Assembly: GCA_017462915.1 (NCBI GenBank)
Contig: JAFTQG010000045.1
Span: forward strand, 1 to 64,000
Source: Prevotella sp.
GTDB taxonomy: Bacteria > Bacteroidota > Bacteroidia > Bacteroidales > Bacteroidaceae
Length of the DNA: 64,000 bases
Direction of reading: 5' to 3'
Below, in pieces: positions 1 through 7,464 of the stretch (positions are counted from its first letter, which is position 1; each line of letters begins with the position of its first letter). The translations under genes and the position numbers were made by a program. The notes beneath the pieces are model-generated. The model saw nothing but the letters and a program-made list of their open reading frames with translations, was not told the origin of the DNA and made no database searches.

Positions 1-140
1 TATGTATAACCCTTGTTCTTTTTGGCTGTTTCCGCCTTGTCACTCAGTCACATAGCCCGCTATGCTCCTTCGTTCCAAGACTAAAACATCTCAAAAATAA
101 CCAAGTTTTATACTATACATTAATTTTGGTGACTTACTTA
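1..140 (-). mobile_element. MITE copy 1, cut by the window edge
   Basis: Read on the minus strand this begins with the same terminal inverted repeat (TAAGTAAGTCACCAAAATTA at 121-140) and internal sequence as the two complete copies at 22898-23097 and 57668-57866, including the CATAGC/GCTATG hairpin and the GGCGGAAACAGCC block. About 60 bp of the expected ~200 bp lie outside the window. No transposase is encoded. The element end is flanked by TA, as in Tc1/IS630-type insertion, but the TA could be part of the terminal repeat. Confidence 0.8.
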
Positions 141-205
141 TGCAATATGTCATTGCATGTTTCATTACACGACAGCATGGTTTGATTTTGCCCATTCACT
201 TGTCA

Positions 206-556
206 TCACTCCGCCATCCGTCGCCTGCACTGTAACAGTGCGGAGGCGAAAAGCGCAAGTGCGGTGGCACGGTACACCATGCCGAGCTCAAGAGGCAGTA
301 TCAGTGCGAAGAACGCCAGCTGAGCCTTCACCATGGCGATGGCCTGCCTTTCGGTGACAGTCTGCTCGAGTATGTCGCTGTACCATGCGGCGATTGCGGC
401 AGAGAAAGCCTTCACCGCCATGTCCTTGCGTCGCAGGATGTTGGAGAAGAAGCCCCTCCTCAAAGGCTGGAAAGTGCCGATAGCCTCTGCCATACGCTGT
501 GTCTCTTTACCGAGAGAAGTGCTGAATCCGTTCTGAAGTGTCATTTCGTTGTTCAT
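206..556 (-). CDS. small hypothetical membrane protein
   Basis: A 116-residue reading frame that I do not recognise. The first ~75 residues are polar and mildly basic; residues ~78-108 are strongly hydrophobic (runs such as LAFFALILPLELGM and ALALFASALLQ) and could form one or two membrane segments, followed by a short basic tail. It starts 64 bp downstream (minus strand) of a good -7 promoter match and is divergent from rnhB, which supports it being a real gene. The protein begins just inside from a MITE end (140), so a MITE-linked accessory gene is possible. No function is assigned. Confidence 0.5.
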   Translation of the reverse strand: MNNEMTLQNGFSTSLGKETQRMAEAIGTFQPLRRGFFSNILRRKDMAVKAFSAAIAAWYSDILEQTVTERQAIAMVKAQLAFFALILPLELGMVYRATALALFASALLQCRRRMAE

Positions 557-619
557 GGTCGTTATTGTTTTTTGATGCTGAATTTCATTCTTGGATATCT
601 CAATCCTTGTTCACGGGTG

Positions 620-627
620 CAAAAGTA
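620..627 (-). promoter_or_regulatory. -7 promoter box for the 206-556 gene
   Basis: TACTTTTG on the minus strand matches the Bacteroidetes -7 consensus TAnnTTTG, ~64 nt before the start codon. No well-spaced -33 TTTG was found. Confidence 0.5.
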
Positions 628-709
628 TAGCGGTTTTGTGAACAATAAGTTCACTTTGAAAAATTCTTAGTTAAACAGTTTTAATATTTAAGCAAATTTA
701 ATTAAATAT

Positions 710-1348
710 ATGCTCCTGAACCATTATTATGAAGGTCTTGTCGAGGCAGGTTGCGACGAGGCAGGGCGCGGATGCCTTGCCGGTTCGGTATACGCCGCCG
801 CTGTAATCCTTCCAGACGACTACCACAATGAATACCTGAACGACTCCAAGCAGCTTACAGAGAAGAAGCGCTACATGCTGCGCGAGCAGATAGAGCGTGA
901 CGCCGTGGCATGGGCCGTGGGTATAGTCACGCCCGAGGAAATAGACCGCATCAATATACTGCGCGCCTCGTTCCTTGCCATGCACCGTGCCCTTGACCAG
1001 CTTGCCGTGCGGCCTGAAGCCCTGATAATAGACGGCAACCGCTTCACGCCATATTGCCCTCCGCTCCCTGACGGCACAAGGGCAGAGCAGCCGTTGCCGG
1101 CGACGCCGATAGTGAAGGGCGACGGCAAATATCTTGCCATTGCGGCGGCAAGCGTCCTGGCAAAGACCTACCGAGACGACTACATGAACGCCCTGGCGGA
1201 GGAGTATCTGCAGTATGACTGGGCGTCAAACAAGGGCTATCCCACGAAGAAGCACCGCCAAGCCATCGCCGAATACGGCACGACACCGTATCACCGCCTG
1301 TCGTACAACCTCCTCGGCACGGGCGAACTGTCCCTTGATTTCAAGTAG
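710..1348 (+). CDS. rnhB: ribonuclease HII
   Basis: Cytoplasmic endonuclease that cuts the RNA strand of RNA-DNA hybrids and removes single ribonucleotides misincorporated in DNA. The 212-residue length is normal for the family. The signature DEAGRG sits at residues 16-21 and the presumptive metal-binding acidic residues are D16, E17, D108 (LIIDGN) and D156 (AKTYRDDYM); the SVLAK motif is at ~148-152. The start chosen gives the usual short N terminus before the catalytic loop. The gene is divergent from the small membrane protein upstream and stands alone, followed by hairpins at 1424-1481. Confidence 0.96.
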   Translation: MLLNHYYEGLVEAGCDEAGRGCLAGSVYAAAVILPDDYHNEYLNDSKQLTEKKRYMLREQIERDAVAWAVGIVTPEEIDRINILRASFLAMHRALDQLAVRPEALIIDGNRFTPYCPPLPDGTRAEQPLPATPIVKGDGKYLAIAAASVLAKTYRDDYMNALAEEYLQYDWASNKGYPTKKHRQAIAEYGTTPYHRLSYNLLGTGELSLDFK

Positions 1349-1423
1349 GGTCTCCACGGTTTATGCCGTGAATATATATGATAAAACGCTTTTATGTCCT
1401 TTATAATCAGCAAATAGTAAATG

Positions 1424-1481
1424 TTCCACAACTTGTGGAAGAATCTGAAAAGGCAAATCTTCCGCAACTTGTAGGAAGATT
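1424..1481. repeat. two tandem palindromes between rnhB and a lipoprotein gene
   Basis: TTCCACAACTTGTGGAA (1424-1440) is an 8-bp inverted repeat around one base; AATCTTCC...GGAAGATT (1456-1481) is a second 8-bp stem around a related CAACTTGTA core. Both share CAACTTGT. They could be a weak rnhB terminator or paired operator half-sites for the gene at 1527; neither has a T tract. Confidence 0.5.
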
Positions 1482-1526
1482 ATAGAGCTATAGTGAACAA
1501 TAGATTAATTAAACTCATTTTGTTTT

Positions 1527-2036
1527 ATGAAGTATAAATATTTCTTTGCTATTCTGTGCTCCGCACTGCTTTTCACGATTTCGTCTTGCAGCAAGGATTC
1601 CGAGATGCCGATAGACGACAACAAGTCTCAGGAGACGCTGAGGCTCAGGGATTTGTATGCAACGAAAGTCCAAGGCAGTTGGAACCATGTCTTTGAGACG
1701 GAACTGGTATATCTGGCGCAGACCTATACCTTTGAGGCAGACGGTAGTGTCAAGGGGCATGTCCTGCTGAGACAGCGTCACAGGGTCATGGTAAACGGCG
1801 AGAGTGTCTTGACTGACTGGGAAACCATAGATGATGATGATTTCACAGGGACATGGGATTTGAGATACATGTCTTCGGTACAGAAAAATGTCTTGTATAT
1901 CACAAGTTCCGGCTATGCCGTCAACGCAGTAATAGACTTTATCGGCGTGGATGACAACATTCTGGAAATCAAGTCGCCACTGCTGATAAACGATATAATA
2001 AAGATGAACCGTATAGCTGCACAGCCGGAGGAATAA
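1527..2036 (+). CDS. hypothetical lipoprotein
   Basis: A 169-residue protein with a type II signal peptide: MKYKY, hydrophobic core, then lipobox ISSC with the lipidated Cys at about residue 21, followed by a flexible Asp/Ser-rich spacer typical of Bacteroidetes surface or outer-membrane lipoproteins. The mature part resembles a small beta-rich lipocalin-like fold (alternating strands such as GSWNHVFETELVYLAQTYTFEADGSV split by turns), but I do not recognise a named family. Single gene: palindromes upstream, strong terminator 32 bp downstream. Confidence 0.75.
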   Translation: MKYKYFFAILCSALLFTISSCSKDSEMPIDDNKSQETLRLRDLYATKVQGSWNHVFETELVYLAQTYTFEADGSVKGHVLLRQRHRVMVNGESVLTDWETIDDDDFTGTWDLRYMSSVQKNVLYITSSGYAVNAVIDFIGVDDNILEIKSPLLINDIIKMNRIAAQPEE

Positions 2037-2067
2037 ATACGGTGGAATCATGCTGAACGCATTCTGA

Positions 2068-2109
2068 CAGACCGTGCCCGCGACGATGGGGCACGGTCTG
2101 TTTCTTTTA
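2068..2109 (+). terminator. intrinsic terminator after the lipoprotein gene
   Basis: CAGACCGTGCCC and its complement GGGCACGGTCTG form a 12-bp GC-rich stem with a short loop, followed by TTTCTTTTAT. Confidence 0.9.
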
Positions 2110-2222
2110 TATCAAGTCCTTGCGCATTGCTTGGCCGTTCATCCGTTTAGTTGTTCCTTGCAAAGAATATAGCGCGAAACCGTCAACCATAGTTTATATA
2201 AAACATTGTGTAATAATACATT

Positions 2223-2310
2223 ACAAAAGGTCATCCTTCACATTGTAAAGGGTGACCTTTTGCTGTGTGTAGGGTCACCCTTTGCGGCATGAAAGGTGAC
2301 CCTCGGCAAA
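2223..2310. repeat. 22-bp array A (four GGTSACC units)
   Basis: Four units with cores starting at 2229, 2251, 2273 and 2295, spacing exactly 22 bp each time. Cores are GGTCATC, GGTGACC, GGTCACC, GGTGACC, usually preceded by AAAG or GAAA and followed by CTTT/TTTT. Units 2 and 3 are complementary over 11 bp and can pair. A degenerate fifth core (GGCGACA, 2315) follows out of step. The rest of 2037-2539 holds only the terminator at 2068, this array and a promoter at 2409. Confidence 0.85.
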
Positions 2311-2408
2311 GGTTGGCGACAGCGCCCGCCTTGTTGTCTTACGCTTGCCGTCGGGTGGCAGGAAATCATAAAAAATACAAAAGCGGACGGAAATACGGAA
2401 AAAATCTG

Positions 2409-2416
2409 TAACTTTG
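2409..2416 (+). promoter_or_regulatory. -7 promoter box for the WYL regulator gene
   Basis: TAACTTTG is a perfect TAnnTTTG match, ~124 nt before the chosen start codon, implying a leader of roughly 115 nt. No clear -33 TTTG. Confidence 0.55.
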
Positions 2417-2539
2417 TAGCTTGATGCGTATGCCTGTCCCCGTCTTCCGTGGCCTTTGTCTGCCTTGCCTGTGGCATGGAGACCTGCGGAAGGGCACATG
2501 GCTGCCGGCGTTACACTACAACAAAAGAAAAAAGACATC

Positions 2540-3451
2540 ATGCGTCACGACAAACTGGGACTGCAGCTCGAGCTTCTCCTCATGCTTACGGAGAACAGGC
2601 AGTGGACCGTAGAGCAGATGTGCGAGCATCTGGACATCGGGCGGCGCAATCTGTATTACTACCTTGAGTTCTTCAAAGGAGCCGATTTCGGCCTGGTGAA
2701 GCACGGCCAGTATTACAGTATCCCGCGCCAGTCGAGGTTCATCTCGCGGCTCTGCGATATAGTGAAGTTCACGGAAGACGAGGCGGTAATGCTGAAACTG
2801 CTCCTCGACGGGGCGGACGACAGGAGTGCCGTGGTGCGCTCCGTGAAGCAGAAGCTCTCGCGGTTCTATGATTTCGACATCATAGAGAACGACCCTGTGC
2901 GCCGTCATCAGGCGCAGATGGCGAGCAGGATATACGAGGCGGTGAAGCTCCGGCGTGTCATCGTGATACGCGGCTATGCGTCCTCACACTCCGGTTCGGT
3001 GACAGACAGGAGGGTGGAGCCGTTCCTCCTGATGAACGGCGGCAGGGACTTGCGTGCCTACGAGCCGAGTTCGGGGATGAACAAGACGTTCCGCATCTCG
3101 CGCATGGAGAGCGTCGAGATGCTCGACGAGGAGTGGGCAAATGCCTCCCGTCACCGTCAGATGTTCAACGACTACTTCAACTTCGCCTCCGAGACGCTCA
3201 CGCCGGTGTGCATCAGCATGGACCAGCTGGCGTATCATGTGCTCATAGAGGAGTATCCGCGTACCGAGCACGACATAGTGAAGAGGGACGGCCGCTGGAT
3301 TCTTGAGACAGAGGTCTGCTCCATGCTCGGCATCGGGCGCTTTGTCCTCGGGCTCTACGGCCATATAGACATCATCGGAAGCCCCGAACTGGAGCAGTAT
3401 GTCAGGGAACAGCTCGAGGTTTATGTCAGGAAGGGGAGGCCGCAGCCTTAA
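2540..3451 (+). CDS. WYL-domain transcriptional regulator
   Basis: A 303-residue cytoplasmic DNA-binding protein. An N-terminal winged helix-turn-helix (about residues 1-60, with the recognition-helix-like DIGRRNLYYYLEFF) is followed by a helical linker and a WYL domain (about 110-200, ending DLRAYEPSSGMNKTFRISRM), then a C-terminal WCX-like extension. WYL domains bind ligands, often nucleic acid or nucleotides, and regulate stress or defence loci. The reading frame is open further upstream to 2456, but the ATG at 2540 gives the normal N terminus and avoids a low-quality leader peptide. No defence genes lie next to it, so its target is unknown. Confidence 0.85.
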   Translation: MRHDKLGLQLELLLMLTENRQWTVEQMCEHLDIGRRNLYYYLEFFKGADFGLVKHGQYYSIPRQSRFISRLCDIVKFTEDEAVMLKLLLDGADDRSAVVRSVKQKLSRFYDFDIIENDPVRRHQAQMASRIYEAVKLRRVIVIRGYASSHSGSVTDRRVEPFLLMNGGRDLRAYEPSSGMNKTFRISRMESVEMLDEEWANASRHRQMFNDYFNFASETLTPVCISMDQLAYHVLIEEYPRTEHDIVKRDGRWILETEVCSMLGIGRFVLGLYGHIDIIGSPELEQYVREQLEVYVRKGRPQP

Positions 3452-3696
3452 CATTGACTGTAACCTTAACTTTAACCATAACCTTAACCCTAACCTTAAC
3501 CCTGACCTTAACCCTGACCTTAACCCTGACGATAACGATGACAAAAACCCATAACCCACAACCTAAAACCATATAACCCCTATTCCGGCTATATCGGCTA
3601 TTCCGGCTATCCCCGTATAACCGCAAAACCGCAAAACCGCCTAACCGAAACAAACCGCCTAACCGAAACAAACCGAAACAAACCGCAAAACCGTAT
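3452..3696. repeat. spacer made of telomere-like hexamers, 9-mers and octamers
   Basis: From the stop codon of the WYL gene to the start of the AraC gene nearly every base belongs to simple repeats: CCTTAA/CCCTAA/CCCTGA hexamers (about 3460-3540, with the 12-mer CCTTAACCCTGA three times), two to three 9-mers of the GGCTATTCC/GGCTATATC type (3582-3612), then AACCGNNA octamers (3613-3695). The reading frames it creates (for example valine-lysine repeats on the minus strand) are not genes. Confidence 0.85.
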
Positions 3697-4572
3697 ATGA
3701 AGGAATTCACACTATTGCCTGTCAGCATAAAGCGCTTCATGCAGTGCTGCGACACGAGCTGCCATATAGGCGAAGACCTTGTGCTGACAGATTTCACGGA
3801 ATTTCCCCTGCCGGGCGAGACACGCAAGATGCAGTGCGTGTTTGTCGCCATCTGTACAGCAGGCGAAGGCAGGTACACCATGGGCACCGTGGAGCACAAG
3901 GTGAAGCCCAACGATGTCATCATCGTGGCAGAGGGTCAGGTGCTCGGCGACATCAAGGCCAGCAAGGACTTCCGCGGCAAGGCGCTGCTCATCTCCCACG
4001 ACTACCTGTACTCCATCATCCGCGAGGTGCGCGATGTCTCAAACCTCTTCGTCATCTCGCGCAAGCGCCCCGTGCTCTCCCTCTCTCCCGTCGATGTCGT
4101 GGCGTTCCAGAGATACCTCGAGATCCTCAAGGCGAAGGTGGAGGACGAGGGACACAAGTTCCGCCGCCAGATAGCGGGCACCATACTCGCCACGATGATA
4201 TACGACCTCTGCAACATCATCTACGACGGCCAGCCGGGACCCGGTCTCAAGGCTCAGGAGACCTTCGAGACCTTCATAAGGATGGTGGAGGCCAATTTCC
4301 GGCACGAGCGCCGCATATCGTGGTACAGCGCACAGCTTGGCATCTCGCCCAAGACACTCCTTGAAGTGGTAAAGCGCGTGTCGTCGCGCACCCCGAGCGA
4401 GTGGCTCGATATATACACCACCCTTGAGATACGCCTCCTCCTGCGCCATACGGCGAAGCCGATAGGCAAGATCGCCGAGGATCTGCATTTCAGTACACAG
4501 TCGGCCCTGGGAAAGTTCTTCAAGGAACAGGTCGGCATGTCTCCTAAAGCCTACCGCCAGTCAGAGGGGTGA
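3697..4572 (+). CDS. AraC-family transcriptional regulator
   Basis: A 291-residue regulator. Residues ~1-170 form a cupin-like sensing domain (short strands, EGRYTMGTVEHKVKPNDVIIVAEG region), and residues ~190-288 are an AraC-type double helix-turn-helix: WYSAQLGISPKTLLEVVKR is the first helix-turn-helix and IGKIAEDLHFSTQSALGKFF plus GMSPKAYRQ the conserved second one. The ligand and regulon cannot be read from the sequence. It is a single gene between two repeat-filled spacers; the start is directly after an octamer repeat. Confidence 0.9.
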   Translation: MKEFTLLPVSIKRFMQCCDTSCHIGEDLVLTDFTEFPLPGETRKMQCVFVAICTAGEGRYTMGTVEHKVKPNDVIIVAEGQVLGDIKASKDFRGKALLISHDYLYSIIREVRDVSNLFVISRKRPVLSLSPVDVVAFQRYLEILKAKVEDEGHKFRRQIAGTILATMIYDLCNIIYDGQPGPGLKAQETFETFIRMVEANFRHERRISWYSAQLGISPKTLLEVVKRVSSRTPSEWLDIYTTLEIRLLLRHTAKPIGKIAEDLHFSTQSALGKFFKEQVGMSPKAYRQSEG

Positions 4573-4734
4573 GACGGGTGGCTCTTTTACGGTTTTTGCG
4601 GTTTTACGGTTAGGCGGTTGAGCGGTTATACGGCCATTGTTTTCTATTCCGGCTATATCGGCTATTCCGGCTATCCCCATATAACCGCTTAACCGTAAAA
4701 CCGCTCAACCGCCTAACCGCAAAAACCAAAAACC
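4573..4734. repeat. large inverted octamer repeat around a 9-mer core
   Basis: The left arm (about 4588-4632) consists of octamers such as GCGGTTTTACGGTTAGGCGG and the right arm (about 4679-4730) of the complementary AACCGNNA octamers; between them lie 9-mers TATTCCGGC/TATATCGGC (4645-4675). The arms can pair with one another in several registers, giving a potential hairpin or cruciform of about 40 bp per arm directly upstream of recO. Confidence 0.8.
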
Positions 4735-5376
4735 ATGCTTGTCAAGACCAACGCCATAGTGCTCCATACACTGAAGTACGGTGACAGCAAGCTCATCGTA
4801 GACTTCTACACCGAACAGCTCGGACGTGTGACCTCCGTGGTGAAGATATCCGTCTCGCAACGGGCACGCCTCAGGAAGCAACTCTTCATGCCCCTCACCC
4901 TGCTCGCCATGGAGATAGACTACAGGCCGCGTCAGCAGATGCAGAAAATCACCGACGCCCAGCTCCTCGCCCCGTGGCAGACACTATGCTTCGAACCGCC
5001 GAAAATGACCGTGGCGATGTTCCTCGCCGAGATACTTGCCTACGCCACACGCACCGAACAGCCGGACACACGCCTGTACAGCTTCGTGGAGACATCCATG
5101 CAATGGCTTGACCTCGCGACGGAAGGGACGGCGAATTTCCATATAGCCTTCCTCGTGATGCTCACAAGATACCTCGGATGGGACATACAACATGCAGACG
5201 ACGCATGGCAGTTCGGCGACATCGTGCAGATGGACTACGACAATATGGGCGGCTATCCGCTCTCCCGGCAGCAGCGGCAGGCGTTCCTCGAGCTCCTGAT
5301 GCGCTACTACAGGCAGAATATCCCATCGTTCCCGGAACCGCGCTCCTTGCAGGTGATGAGGCAGATATTCGACTGA
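4735..5376 (+). CDS. recO: DNA repair protein RecO
   Basis: RecO loads RecA onto SSB-coated single-stranded DNA with RecR (RecFOR pathway). Residues ~1-75 form the N-terminal OB fold (KTNAIVLHTLKYGDSKLIVD...LGRVTSVVK), followed by the helical RecO C-terminal region. At 213 residues it is shorter than many RecO proteins (~240), and I do not see the zinc-binding cysteine cluster found in some families; the C terminus (RSLQVMRQIFD) still matches the family end, so I read it as complete. Its start codon follows an octamer-repeat spacer with only a few bases between. Confidence 0.9.
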   Translation: MLVKTNAIVLHTLKYGDSKLIVDFYTEQLGRVTSVVKISVSQRARLRKQLFMPLTLLAMEIDYRPRQQMQKITDAQLLAPWQTLCFEPPKMTVAMFLAEILAYATRTEQPDTRLYSFVETSMQWLDLATEGTANFHIAFLVMLTRYLGWDIQHADDAWQFGDIVQMDYDNMGGYPLSRQQRQAFLELLMRYYRQNIPSFPEPRSLQVMRQIFD

Positions 5377-5456
5377 GAAACGACTTTTTGTGTTAATAAT
5401 ACTTAAACATGTGTAGGTTGTTGATTATCAGAGACGGTTTTCTTAATTATAATGTG

Positions 5457-5464
5457 TACCTTTG
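5457..5464 (+). promoter_or_regulatory. -7 promoter box of the rimP-nusA-infB operon
   Basis: TACCTTTG matches TAnnTTTG and precedes a structured leader of about 130 nt. Confidence 0.65.
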
Positions 5465-5478
5465 CATAAGTTCAGTGG

Positions 5479-5577
5479 AATGAGGGGCCTCGACCGAGGT
5501 CTCTCATTCTTATTTTGAAAGGGCAGAGAATATATAGCCCGCCAATACGGAGTGTACGTAAAAAAACATGTTTTTTT
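5479..5577 (+). promoter_or_regulatory. structured leader of the rimP operon
   Basis: A 13-bp hairpin (5479-5508, arms AATGAGGGGCCTC and its complement, loop GACC, two G-U pairs) lies just after the promoter, and a perfect 18-bp palindrome AAAAAAACATGTTTTTTT (5560-5577) sits 24 nt before the rimP start. The second could act as a weak T-tract terminator in the leader. An attenuation or NusA autoregulation role is inference. Confidence 0.55.
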
Positions 5578-5600
5578 AGGCGCACCTTTAATACAGATAT

Positions 5601-6068
5601 ATGATAAACAGAGAAACAGTAAGGACATTGGTCGACGAGTGGCTCAAGGAGAAAGAGTATTTCCTCGTTGACGTGGAAGTTACACCGGACGACCGCATCG
5701 TGGTAGAGATAGACCATAAGGACGGAGTCTGGATCGAGGACTGTGCACAGCTGAGCCGATACCTCGAGGAGCATCTCAACCGCGACGAGGAAGACTACGA
5801 GCTGGAAGTAGGCTCCGCAGGCCTCGGACAGCCGTTCAAGGTAGTACAGCAGTACATCAACTGCATCGGAGAGGAAGTGGAAGTGCTGTCAAAGGACGGC
5901 AAGAAGCACACGGGAGTCCTCAAGAGCGTCGACGCGCCGCAGTTCACCGTCACCGTGAAGGAGAAGAAAAGGCTTGAAGGACAGAAGCGTCCGCAGCTCG
6001 TGGAGACAGACCTCGTGTTTGACATGGACGAGGTGAAATACACGAAATACATCCTCAAGTTCAAGTGA
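5601..6068 (+). CDS. rimP: ribosome maturation factor RimP
   Basis: Cytoplasmic factor needed for late assembly of the 30S subunit. The 155 residues cover the RimP N-terminal alpha/beta domain (EYFLVDVEVTPDDRIVVEIDHKDGVWIEDC...LSRYLEEHL) and the C-terminal SH3-like barrel (about 85-155, VEVLSKDGKKHTGVLKSV). The signature EVGSAGLGQPF (about residues 71-81) is conserved in the family. It is the first gene of the rimP-nusA-infB operon, the order found in most bacteria, with a 118-bp gap to nusA. Confidence 0.95.
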   Translation: MINRETVRTLVDEWLKEKEYFLVDVEVTPDDRIVVEIDHKDGVWIEDCAQLSRYLEEHLNRDEEDYELEVGSAGLGQPFKVVQQYINCIGEEVEVLSKDGKKHTGVLKSVDAPQFTVTVKEKKRLEGQKRPQLVETDLVFDMDEVKYTKYILKFK

Positions 6069-6186
6069 CATTGAGAGAATACACCCCTCGTGACCCTCGG
6101 CAGTGACGCCGCGGCATACCAGTCATGCCGCCACGGCTGTCATCCCGTAGACAGTAAAAGGAAAATAAGAAAACAAAAACATAGAA

Positions 6187-7449
6187 ATGGCAACAAAATC
6201 AACCAATCAACAGCCCTCGATGATCGAGACCTTGAAGGAATTCAAGGATACAAAGAACATTGACCGCACGACGCTGGTGAGCGTCCTCGAAGAGAGTTTC
6301 CGCAACGTCATAGCCAAGATTTTCGGCAGTGACGAGAACTTTGATGTCATCGTCAACCCTGACAAGGGAGACCTCGAGATTTACATGAAGCGCATCGTCG
6401 TGGAGAACGGTGCCGTGCAGGACGAGAACAAGGAGATAGAACTCAAGGAGGCACAGAAGATCTCCGCCGACTATGAAGTGGGCGAGGATGTCTCCGAGCC
6501 TGTCGATTTCGCAAGTTTCGGCCGCCGCGCGATACTCAATCTCCGCCAGACCCTCGCATCGAAGATACTCGAGCTCGAGCACGATGCAGTCTACAACCAG
6601 TACAAGGACCGCGTCGGAGAGCTTATCTCAGGCGAGGTATACCAGACATGGAAGCGCGAGATACTCATCATCGACGACCAGAACAACGAGCTCATACTCC
6701 CGAAGACAGAGCAGATACCGAGCGACTCCTTCCGCAAGGGAGAGACAGTGCGCGCCGTAATCCTCCGCGTGGACAATGAGAACAACAACCCGAAGATAAT
6801 CCTCTCACGCACATCGCCTATGTTCCTCCAGCGCCTCCTTGAGCAGGAAGTGCCGGAAATCACCGACGGACTCATCACCGTACACAAGATAGCCCGCATC
6901 CCTGGCGAACGTGCCAAGATAGCAGTAGAGACATACGACGAGCGCATCGACCCGGTAGGAGCCTGCGTAGGTGTCAAGGGAGCACGTATCCACGGCATAG
7001 TACGCGAGCTCAACAACGAGAACATCGATGTCATCAACTACTCGGCAAACACCAAGATATTCATCCAGCGCGCCCTCTCTCCGGCACGCGTCAGCAGCAT
7101 AACCCTCGACGAGGAGAACCGCAAGGCAGATGTCTTCCTCGCACCTGAGGAGGTAAGCCTCGCCATCGGTCGCGGCGGACTCAACATCAAGCTCGCATCC
7201 CTCCTCACAGAGTTCACCATCGACGTATACCGCGACTCAGCAGACAGCGAGGGAGAGGAGGATATCTACCTCGAGGAATTCAGCGACGAGATAGACAGCT
7301 GGGTAATCAACGCAATAAAATCAATCGGCCTTGACACGGCAAAATCAGTTCTTAACGCACCACGTGAAATGCTAATTGAGAAGGCAGACCTCGAGGAGGA
7401 GACTGTCGACCATGTTCTCGAAGTACTCCGCGCAGAGTTCGAACAGTAA
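6187..7449 (+). CDS. nusA: transcription termination/antitermination factor NusA
   Basis: RNA polymerase-associated factor that controls pausing, termination and antitermination. The 420-residue protein has the N-terminal RNAP-binding domain (about 1-130), an S1 domain (about 135-200, GELISGEVYQTWKREILIID), two KH domains (about 230-350, with CVGVKGARIHGIVREL and IGRGGLNIKLAS), and one short C-terminal helix-hairpin repeat (VINAIKSIGLDTAKSVLNAP). It lacks the second acidic repeat of E. coli NusA, which is normal for Bacteroidetes. Operon with rimP upstream and infB 15 bp downstream. Confidence 0.97.
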   Translation: MATKSTNQQPSMIETLKEFKDTKNIDRTTLVSVLEESFRNVIAKIFGSDENFDVIVNPDKGDLEIYMKRIVVENGAVQDENKEIELKEAQKISADYEVGEDVSEPVDFASFGRRAILNLRQTLASKILELEHDAVYNQYKDRVGELISGEVYQTWKREILIIDDQNNELILPKTEQIPSDSFRKGETVRAVILRVDNENNNPKIILSRTSPMFLQRLLEQEVPEITDGLITVHKIARIPGERAKIAVETYDERIDPVGACVGVKGARIHGIVRELNNENIDVINYSANTKIFIQRALSPARVSSITLDEENRKADVFLAPEEVSLAIGRGGLNIKLASLLTEFTIDVYRDSADSEGEEDIYLEEFSDEIDSWVINAIKSIGLDTAKSVLNAPREMLIEKADLEEETVDHVLEVLRAEFEQ

Positions 7450-7464
7450 GAATAGGAGGTATCA

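Noticed and set aside
2223..2310. CRISPR-like appearance of the GGTSACC arrays
   Set aside because: Repeats are only ~13 bp with ~9-bp variable gaps, a 22-bp period is far below CRISPR repeats plus spacers, units are degenerate, and there are no cas genes.
3452..3545. True telomere or chromosome end
   Set aside because: Only ~90 bp, degenerate, and flanked by ordinary genes.
3426..3923. 165-codon minus-strand frame with valine-lysine repeats
   Set aside because: It translates hexamer, 9-mer and octamer repeats in the antisense direction and overlaps real genes.
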